Below are positions 34,224 through 40,803 of a stretch of 40,803 bases of DNA, one piece after another (position 1 is the first letter of the stretch; each line of letters begins with the position of its first letter). Position numbers and translations under genes: made by a program. Under the pieces are notes generated by a model. It was not told where the DNA came from. It ran no database searches and saw nothing but the letters and a program-made list of their open reading frames with translations. The stretch is from Acidobacteriota bacterium. GTDB taxonomy: Bacteria > Acidobacteriota > Terriglobia > Acidiferrales > UBA7541. The DNA lies in the NCBI GenBank assembly GCA_021818865.1, contig JAKASX010000024.1, positions 1-40,803 of the forward strand, written 5' to 3'.

Positions 34224-36335
34224 TTAGGACGTGGGGTGGCTTTCACGAACCCCTTCAACGTCGGCCTTCGTCCACTTCTTGATCCATTTCAGCTCTTCCC
34301 GGACCTTGATCCGGCCGTGCCACGGGTTGTTGCCCAGGCCATGGTGCTCGCCGGGGAACATCAGCATTTCCGTCGGGACGCCCACCGCGCGCAGCGCGCG
34401 GTCCAGCAGGAAATCCTCGCACGTGGAAACGCGCTGATCGGCGGTACCCATCACGATCTGAGTCGGCGTTTTCACCTTGGCCATTTGCCAGATGGCGGCC
34501 TGCTCGTTGTAGGCCTTTTCGTTCTGCCACGGAAGCCCGCCGAGGTAGTAGGTGTCGTCGTAGTTCAAATCATCGTTGCCCCAGTTGGCCGTGTTCTCGA
34601 TCGCTCCTGCGCCGGTGACCGCGGCCTTGAATTCCGTGGTTTGCGTGATCAGCCAGTCGGTCATGTACCCGCCGTAGCTATAGCCGCCGATCGCCATATG
34701 GTTCGGATCGGCGTAGCCGGCGCGAATCACCGCTTGCACGCCTTCCAAAATGTCTTTGCCGGGCCGCGAAACGATGTGAGGAATGATCCGGCTCATGAAC
34801 GCGTCGCCGTAGCCGCTCGATCCGCGGTAATTCGGCTCGAAAACCAGCCAGCCCTGGCTCGCGGCGAGCGACGCCCACTGATACCAGTCCGCTTCCCAAT
34901 GATTCACGTCGGCGTCTTCCGGACCGCCATGGATCAGCATAAACATCGGTAGGTTTTTCGCGTCGTATTTCCCAGGAGGAAAGATCAGCATTCCTTCGAT
35001 TTTTGCGCCGTCGTCCGCCGTCCACCAGAACGTGTGGCCGCGTGGCAGCGCACGGTCGGCGAGGAAATCGTTGAAATGGGTGATTGCCACGGCATCGTTC
35101 GGATGGCGCCAATCCGCGGCCAAATAGACCTCGCTCGGCGAGGTCAGCGTGGAATAAACGAACGCCAGCCGCGGCGAATTGTGCCCGATGCTCAAATCCT
35201 GGTATTCCCCCGGCTGTGACGGGAGTTCCGTCTGCGCCTGCTCCGCCACCTGATAAACGGGAACCTCCATATGATATTGACCGGCCGAAACCACCTGTCC
35301 GTCCGGCGTCAGCGCGTAGCTGCGGAACGATCCGGTGTAGCCGGCGGCGTAACGCGTCGGCATGCCGCCCGCGAGCCGCTCGTAGAAAATCCTGCCGGAA
35401 AGATCGCCGTACTGTTCCGGGTCTGAACCGGCTTCGAAATAGATCCCCTTGCCGTCGGGCGAGAGCTGCAGATTCCCAGCGATCGTCTTGAGGCGCATCA
35501 ATTGGTGCACCGAATGGCTGGGATCGGCCAGATCCACGGTGAACACCTGATGGCTCTTGTAGCCGTCGTTGCCGGTGATGAAAATCGGCCCCCGGCGGGA
35601 ACAGGAATTGAAAATGAGCGTCTTTCCATCGCGCGTAACGATCATCTGCTGGACGCGCCGCGCCGTCTCGGCCACCAGCGTGCCCTCGCGGCTTTCCTTC
35701 GGCGGCGTCGCCGAAAAATCCGTTTCCGCCGGCAGTTTCACTTCATAGATGTTGTCGGCGCGAAGGTCGCGGCGGTAGCGAATCACGTCGTGCCAGATTT
35801 TTTCGTGTTCCTTCTTTTCCGCTTTCGTCATCGGCACTTTCGCCGCGTAAAAGACGGTCTTCGAATCCGCGCCCCAGGCGTAGCTGTGCACCCCTCCCGC
35901 GCCGGCGTAGGTCAGCAGATCCTCGCCGCCTCCCGAAGCTGAAATCACGTAGACCTGCGGGCCGTGATGCGCCACGCTCGAAGTGAACGCGATCCAGCGG
36001 CCATTCGGCGACCAGTGCGGGTTCGAAGCGTAGCCGGAGGTTTCGAGCGGAACGAGTTTCCGGCTTTCGACGCGGTAAAGCCACAAATCCGTGCGGAAAC
36101 GGTTGTGCGCGTAATCCGGCCGGATGGTTTCAATGACGACGGATTGGCCGTTTGGCGCCATGCGCACCGGACCGAAATCCACGGCGTGGAAAAACGCGTC
36201 GAAGGTGAGCGGGTGCTTCGCCTGGGCCTGCCGCGCGCGCGGCGCGGCCGCGGCGATTCCCGGCCATGCGAGCGCAAAAGCCAGGAGAATGAATGCTGCC
36301 ATCCATCCGGATTTTTTCCCATTGGTCATCTTCAT
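34224..36335 (-). CDS. S9-family serine peptidase (prolyl oligopeptidase type), exported
   Basis: 703 residues from ATG 36335, which has GGAGG six or so bases upstream; an upstream in-frame extension to 36443 is unlikely. Signal peptide: WMAAFILLAFALAWPGIAAAA. The first 400 residues form a propeller with blades such as MAPNGQSVVIETI, WSPNGRWIAFTSS and LSPDGKGIYFEAG. The C-terminal alpha/beta hydrolase domain has the nucleophile Ser553 in GGYSYGGYMTDW, the Asp in VMGTADQRVS and the His in FPGEHHGLG, a complete triad. Family members cleave short peptides, often after Pro or from acylated N-termini, in the periplasm. It lies upstream of the epimerase gene on the same strand with a 194-base gap, so it need not be cotranscribed. 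No link to sugar use is evident. Confidence 0.94.
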   Translation of the reverse strand: MKMTNGKKSGWMAAFILLAFALAWPGIAAAAPRARQAQAKHPLTFDAFFHAVDFGPVRMAPNGQSVVIETIRPDYAHNRFRTDLWLYRVESRKLVPLETSGYASNPHWSPNGRWIAFTSSVAHHGPQVYVISASGGGEDLLTYAGAGGVHSYAWGADSKTVFYAAKVPMTKAEKKEHEKIWHDVIRYRRDLRADNIYEVKLPAETDFSATPPKESREGTLVAETARRVQQMIVTRDGKTLIFNSCSRRGPIFITGNDGYKSHQVFTVDLADPSHSVHQLMRLKTIAGNLQLSPDGKGIYFEAGSDPEQYGDLSGRIFYERLAGGMPTRYAAGYTGSFRSYALTPDGQVVSAGQYHMEVPVYQVAEQAQTELPSQPGEYQDLSIGHNSPRLAFVYSTLTSPSEVYLAADWRHPNDAVAITHFNDFLADRALPRGHTFWWTADDGAKIEGMLIFPPGKYDAKNLPMFMLIHGGPEDADVNHWEADWYQWASLAASQGWLVFEPNYRGSSGYGDAFMSRIIPHIVSRPGKDILEGVQAVIRAGYADPNHMAIGGYSYGGYMTDWLITQTTEFKAAVTGAGAIENTANWGNDDLNYDDTYYLGGLPWQNEKAYNEQAAIWQMAKVKTPTQIVMGTADQRVSTCEDFLLDRALRAVGVPTEMLMFPGEHHGLGNNPWHGRIKVREELKWIKKWTKADVEGVRESHPTS

Positions 36336-36483
36336 GATTTCCTCCTCCCGCGGCCCCAGGCCGCGAGGATGATGTGCGAAAGAAAAGCGGAACGTACAAA
36401 AAAACGAGTGGGAACGCAAGCGCGCGGCAGCCCTCCGAAACACTCAGGGCCGCTGATTTGCCGCTGGCGCCGAGCCCCCGATC

Positions 36484-37470
36484 TCACGAATGGCCAAGAA
36501 TCGGGTGTGGCTCGTAGGGTTCCGAGAGCGCGGCCAGTTCGGAGTCATCCAGGCGCAGCGAGAGCGCGGCAACGGCTTCCTCAAGATGATGCATTTTGCT
36601 GGCGCCAACGATGGGCGCGGTGATGCCGGGCTGATGCAGGATCCAGGAAAGCGCGATCTGCATGTTGGAAACGCCGCGTTTTTCCGCCAATTCGCTCACG
36701 CGCTCCACCACGCGGAAATCCGATTCGCGGTAATAAAGTCCCTTGCCGTAGTCGTCGGTTTTCGCGCGGACCGTCGCGCCGAAATCCCCTTTCGCGCTGC
36801 GATTTCCCGCCAGGAATCCCCGGGCGAGCGGACTCCATGGGATCAGCGCGACGCCCTCTGTGCGGCAGAGCGGGATCATTTCGCGCTCTTCCTCCCGGTA
36901 AACCAGGTTGTAGTGGTTTTGCATCGAAACGAACCGCGCCAGGCCCAGCCGGTCGGACGTGCTCAGCATCTTGACGAATTGCCAGGCGAACATCGAAGAG
37001 GCCCCGATGTAGAGCGCCTTCCCGGCGCGTACGACGGCGTTCAAGGCGTCGAGCGTTTCCTCGATCGGCGTGTGAGGATCGAAGCGGTGAATCTGGTACA
37101 AATCCACGTAATCGGTGCCGAGGCGCTTGAGGCTGGCGTCGATGGCGTGGAAGATGTGCTTGCGCGAGAGGCCGCGGTCGTTCGGATCCTCGCTCATCGC
37201 GTTGAAAACCTTCGTCGCGATCACCACTTTGTCGCGGCCGGGGCCGAAATCCCGCAGCGCCCGGCCCAGAATGCGCTCGCTTTCGCCGAGGGAATACATG
37301 TCGGCGGTGTCGAAGAAATTGATGCCGTGTTCCAGGGCGCGGCGCAAAAACGGCCGGCTTTCTTCCTCTTCGAGGACCCATTCACGCCACTTCTTCGAGC
37401 CGTAGGTCATCACGCCCAGGCATAACCGCGACACCCTCAGCCCAGTAGTTCCCAGATTCACGTACTCCAT
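36484..37470 (-). CDS. Aldo/keto reductase
   Basis: 328 residues; ATG 37470 has GGAGA about eight bases upstream. NADPH-dependent aldehyde/ketone reductase with the (beta/alpha)8 fold, cytoplasmic. The tetrad is visible: Asp in NFFDTADMYS, Tyr in the same MYSLGESE segment, Lys in VIATKVFN and His in LYQIHRFDPHTP. The cofactor side shows IPWSPLARGFLAG and PIVGASKMHHLEEA. The start (YVNLGTTGLRVSRLCLG) is typical of the group that includes YghZ-like reductases. It lies 13 bases after the glycosyltransferase stop on the same strand, so the two are probably cotranscribed. The substrate is unknown; a role in sugar or aldehyde detoxification is possible but unsupported. Confidence 0.93.
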   Translation of the reverse strand: MEYVNLGTTGLRVSRLCLGVMTYGSKKWREWVLEEEESRPFLRRALEHGINFFDTADMYSLGESERILGRALRDFGPGRDKVVIATKVFNAMSEDPNDRGLSRKHIFHAIDASLKRLGTDYVDLYQIHRFDPHTPIEETLDALNAVVRAGKALYIGASSMFAWQFVKMLSTSDRLGLARFVSMQNHYNLVYREEEREMIPLCRTEGVALIPWSPLARGFLAGNRSAKGDFGATVRAKTDDYGKGLYYRESDFRVVERVSELAEKRGVSNMQIALSWILHQPGITAPIVGASKMHHLEEAVAALSLRLDDSELAALSEPYEPHPILGHS

Positions 37471-37483
37471 GGTTGCGTCTCCT

Positions 37484-38815
37484 TCAACTCGATGCTTTCC
37501 CCACTTTCCGCTTCTGTGCGCCACCCATGCCCGGTTGCTGCGCCCGAGGACGGAATATCGCGCCGGCCGTCACCGCGGCAAGCAGCATCACCACCGGATC
37601 GATCGGCAACTGGTAGCGCGGCAGGGCCAGCGTCAAATAGTACGCCCACGGGAAAACAACGGGAAACACCGCGAGCGGAAAGGCGTAGGCGCTGCGCCGC
37701 TTGAAAAGCAAGACGATCCCCGCCGCGGCGCAAATTCCCGCGAGCAGATTGAACATCAGCACGAAACGAAACCACGGCGAGTGGTCGCGCAAAAAATCCC
37801 GCAGCGGATACGGCGTTCCGCCCGACCATATCGCGAGAAATCGCCGCCAGGCGAGATACGCCGTGCGTCCGGGATGGCTCAGCATGTAGCGCGTCGCGAG
37901 CCGGAATTTCCAGCTCATGTACCGAATTTCGCCCATCCGCACGTAATCGGCGCGCTCGGCCGTGTCGTTGATCGGGTGCAGCCGCGCGCGCCAGATGGGT
38001 TTCGCCTGCGGATTGTTTCCCAGCCACAGCTGCAACCCCAGCACCGAGCTGAACGGCACGAAACGGTGGAACACCGCATAGTTGCGAATCGTCCACGGCA
38101 CGCAACACAAAATGGCGACCCCGATCGCCAGCGCGGGCCGGCCAAACGCTGTACGCCACTCCGGCGGTCGCGCTGCGCGCCAACGGCGATACGCCAGCCA
38201 GCCCACCAGCAGCGGCAAGAGCGACGCGAGCACGGGATTCGTCATCAGCGCCAAGCCCCACAGCAGCCCGTAACCGCACCAGTCGCGCTTTCTCGTAGAA
38301 CGTTCGAGCTTGAGCGTCGCCCACAGAATCGTCGCCGCCAGAAGCGCCGAAAGGCACGCTTCCCACATCGTCTCGAACGTCATCAGAATCCCGTTGGGAA
38401 AAATCGCCCACAGCCACGCGGCTCCCGCTCCCAGCCCGGGCCCGCCAATCGCGCCGCCGGCGTAGTAGAGCGGAATGAGCGCCAGCGTGACGAACGCGAT
38501 ATTCGCGAGCGCCGCGACGACGAACGACCGGAACGCATACACGCCAAACATCCGGAAAATTCCCGCCAAAAATAACGGATAGACCGGCGTCATCCACGCC
38601 GTCGGCCCGGTGGCCACGCGGAAGGGCGAACTGAATCCGTGGCCCCGCGCCAGCGATACCGCGATATTGCCGCATTCGAAAAGGAAGGGAAGGATGCCCA
38701 GCGCGTGCCGGGAATTCTGTCTCACATAATCATCGAAAAACAGGAGCCGCAAGATCGCCGCAAAAGCGACGATCGCCCACAACGATGTAGCCAGATTCGC
38801 GATCCGCTTTTTCAT
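37484..38815 (-). CDS. Multi-pass membrane glycosyltransferase (GT39/PMT_2-like)
   Basis: About 443 residues (447 if ATG 38827 is used) with ten or so hydrophobic helices. The layout follows polyprenyl-phosphate-sugar dependent transferases of the ArnT/PMT type. After the first helix (LWAIVAFAAILRLLFFDDY) comes a periplasmic loop, then MTPVYPLFLAGIFRMFG, a segment seen in many members. VPWTIRNYAVFHRFVPF and WLGNNPQ are recurrent in this family. The C-terminal third includes YYLTLALPRYQLPIDPVVML, matching the RY-P end motif. It would transfer a sugar to a lipid, glycan or protein on the periplasmic side; acceptor unknown. AGGAG lies only two bases before ATG 38815, so the start is uncertain. 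No gene is seen in the 219 bases upstream. Confidence 0.85.
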   Translation of the reverse strand: MKKRIANLATSLWAIVAFAAILRLLFFDDYVRQNSRHALGILPFLFECGNIAVSLARGHGFSSPFRVATGPTAWMTPVYPLFLAGIFRMFGVYAFRSFVVAALANIAFVTLALIPLYYAGGAIGGPGLGAGAAWLWAIFPNGILMTFETMWEACLSALLAATILWATLKLERSTRKRDWCGYGLLWGLALMTNPVLASLLPLLVGWLAYRRWRAARPPEWRTAFGRPALAIGVAILCCVPWTIRNYAVFHRFVPFSSVLGLQLWLGNNPQAKPIWRARLHPINDTAERADYVRMGEIRYMSWKFRLATRYMLSHPGRTAYLAWRRFLAIWSGGTPYPLRDFLRDHSPWFRFVLMFNLLAGICAAAGIVLLFKRRSAYAFPLAVFPVVFPWAYYLTLALPRYQLPIDPVVMLLAAVTAGAIFRPRAQQPGMGGAQKRKVGKASS

Positions 38816-39034
38816 CGCTCCTTTCATCCCGCCATTTGGACGCGTTCGCAAGCGCTTTGGGTGCCGGAAGCGCTCATGGAGGCTCCGCGCTGCGGCGGAA
38901 AACTACACGATCGCATTCCCACGTACTGTACGGGCCCAAAACCAAGATGCGGCCAAAGAGATAATGGCAGACGCGCCATTGCCCTTCTGATTCCCTTTGC
39001 CGCCCCCGCGCCCCGCACGATACCCTTTCCCAGG

Positions 39035-39268
39035 ATGAAAAAGCGAGCCATAGGCTTTTGCCACGACGCCGCGCGCACGCTCCGCTCGACGCTCGGTCGG
39101 CTGATTCGAGAGGATTCCGGCCAGGATCTGATCGAATATTCGCTGCTCGTCGTTCTGATCAGTCTCATCGCTACTGCGGCCATTAGCCACCTGGGCGACC
39201 GTCTGGAAGACACCTTCGCATTTATCGCGCGCCTGCTCGGTTACCAGCTTCCACCCGACCCGAATTAG
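39035..39268 (+). CDS. Flp-family type IVb pilin precursor
   Basis: 77 residues. The class mark is the prepilin cleavage region SGQDLIEYSLLVVLISLIA: Gly, then a mature N-terminus with Glu at +5 followed by Tyr, leading into a hydrophobic helix. That is the type IVb (Flp/Tad) prepilin pattern. The leader before it is about 35 residues and basic, and the tail DRLEDTFAFIARLLG is the usual short amphipathic end. ATG 39035 is chosen since the coding potential starts there; the upstream ribosome site (CAGG) is weak. Flp pilins need TadV-type peptidase and Tad machinery, neither of which is in this window, so this is an orphan pilin here. Expected location: inner membrane, then pilus fibre. Confidence 0.85.
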   Translation: MKKRAIGFCHDAARTLRSTLGRLIREDSGQDLIEYSLLVVLISLIATAAISHLGDRLEDTFAFIARLLGYQLPPDPN

Positions 39269-39292
39269 AATGAAGAAGCGGCTGGTCCTGCC

Positions 39293-39493
39293 ATGTTGGC
39301 CCGGCCGGTTCCCGTGGCGAGAAAACAAAAAAAGCGCAAAAAGAAACAGGAATTCGGCCCTGTGACCGAAGCCCATCTTCGCGCTCGCGAAGCAATCGGC
39401 ACGCCCCCTGCCACGCGCGCAGTCGTCTCCCGCAAGCACAAACCTCCCAAACACAAAAAGCGGCTTCTCGAAGAGGAGCTTGGTGAGTTCTAG
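39293..39493 (+). CDS. Small highly basic hypothetical protein
   Basis: 66 residues, about a third Lys or Arg. The N-terminus contains ARKQKKRKKKQEFG, the middle VTEAHLRAREAIGTPPATR, and the end HKPPKHKKRLLEEELGEF, where the charge turns acidic. No membrane helix or known domain. Such small basic proteins may bind RNA, DNA or ribosomes, but I do not recognise a family. It begins 24 bases after the pilin stop on the same strand. GTG 39320 or another downstream codon could be the true start, as ATG 39293 has no clear ribosome site. Confidence 0.5.
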   Translation: MLARPVPVARKQKKRKKKQEFGPVTEAHLRAREAIGTPPATRAVVSRKHKPPKHKKRLLEEELGEF

Positions 39494-39556
39494 CGCGTCA
39501 CTGGTTCCCTGCGCGCCGGGCGGAAACGGTTCCTCCGGAACCTAGGCTTTCGATCC

Positions 39557-40129
39557 TCAACCGGGTTTCGTTTCCGGCACCGCTTCATTCGCCAGAAATA
39601 CCGGAGCGGGCTCGCGTCCCAGCAGTTTTGCAATTTCCTCCGACAGCCGAATCAGCCCCGCTTTGGAAAATCCGGTATTGCGGAAGAGGACCACGCGCTC
39701 GCGGTCCACGAGCAGGATCGTGGGTACGTTCGCGAAATGGTAGCTGCGCGAGGCGGCGTAGGGAGGCGGATCGACTGCAATGGGGAAGGTGACGCCGTAA
39801 TGCCGGGCGAACTGGACGGAGAGTTGTGCATCGTCCTGCGAAATCGCGCGAAAGTTGACGGGCTGATCTCGATAGGCGGAATGGATGCGTTCAAGGAACG
39901 GAAAGGTGAATTGGCACGTGCTGCACGAAACCTTGAAAAAGACGATCACCGTCGGCCCTTTCTTCGCTGCTCCGGTCAGAACGAACCGGCCGCCTTCGAT
40001 TGCCTCGAGCGAAATTTCCGGCGCGGTTTCACCTAGATCGGGCGATTGGGTTTTGTGCCTGTTCCAGAGGTGTTCGAGCATCGCGACGCGCGCCTCCGAG
40101 CGTCTCCTTTCGTGCAATTCTCGCTTCAT
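39557..40129 (-). CDS. TlpA/redoxin-type thioredoxin-fold protein
   Basis: 190 residues. Thioredoxin fold of the redoxin/TlpA kind: entry strand APEISLEAIEGGRFVL, the active site FFKVSCSTCQFTFPFLE with a CSTC pair, RAISQDDAQLSVQFARHYGV, and the cis-Pro loop HFANVPTILLVDRERVV. It probably acts as a thiol-disulfide reductant or peroxide reductase. No signal peptide is evident; the start MKRELHERRRSEARV is charged, so it is likely cytoplasmic. ATG 40129 is the only good start, with a weak upstream ribosome site. It lies 42 bases downstream of the VWA gene on the same strand. The first Cys of a CxxC rather than the TxxC of typical Prx enzymes favours a thiol oxidoreductase. Confidence 0.9.
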   Translation of the reverse strand: MKRELHERRRSEARVAMLEHLWNRHKTQSPDLGETAPEISLEAIEGGRFVLTGAAKKGPTVIVFFKVSCSTCQFTFPFLERIHSAYRDQPVNFRAISQDDAQLSVQFARHYGVTFPIAVDPPPYAASRSYHFANVPTILLVDRERVVLFRNTGFSKAGLIRLSEEIAKLLGREPAPVFLANEAVPETKPG

Positions 40130-40171
40130 TGTACAGGATGAGCGCGCCGGGGCGGCGTTTTCGCCGCGACG

Positions 40172-40803
<632 letters not shown>

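Overview
This window is from a GC-rich, Gram-negative bacterium, most likely an acidobacterium. The evidence is a pair of Oar-type TonB-dependent receptors with an N-terminal carboxypeptidase-regulatory-like domain, a Pkn-type serine/threonine kinase fused to a TolB/PD40-like propeller, twin-arginine-exported glycosidases, and the general gene style. The lineage is inferred from gene content; no rRNA or other phylogenetic marker is present. I see no tRNA, rRNA, CRISPR array, transposase or phage gene.

Left part (1-5.8 kb): a truncated TonB-dependent receptor gene reads leftwards, away from a GntR/HutC-type regulator. Between them are four copies of a GCTMTATAGC-like site, one lying over the receptor's -10 box. 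A ROK sugar kinase and an amidase with a 4-bp stop/start overlap follow the regulator. A convergent exported TPR protein closes the block.

Centre (5.9-28.9 kb): this looks like an L-arabinose/arabinan utilisation locus. It encodes a full-length TonB-dependent receptor, a sodium:solute symporter with an overlapping small two-helix membrane protein, a LacI-family regulator, an AraD-like 4-epimerase, a COG2407-type (non-classical) isomerase and an AraB-like ribulokinase. It also encodes a GH51 alpha-L-arabinofuranosidase, an unassigned 1101-residue exported protein, an SCO1-like protein and a GH127 beta-L-arabinofuranosidase. A palindrome of the type GAGTAAACGTTTACTC recurs in front of the receptor, regulator, araD, GH51, the 1101-residue gene and GH127, with a diverged copy before the aldose 1-epimerase at 34 kb. 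This marks a probable single LacI regulon. Inferred flow: outer-membrane uptake of oligosaccharides, release of L-arabinose by Tat-exported periplasmic enzymes, symport, then isomerase, kinase and epimerase to D-xylulose 5-phosphate. An alpha/beta hydrolase with a BldC/excisionase-like regulator and a HAD phosphatase sit inside this block and carry no operator.

Right part (29-40.8 kb): six leftward genes encode a glycosyltransferase of the GT39 type, an aldo/keto reductase, an S9 peptidase, an exported aldose 1-epimerase, a CAP-domain protein and the kinase-propeller protein. Beyond them are an Flp-type pilin, a small basic protein, a redoxin and the downstream part of a VWA-domain protein that runs off the window.
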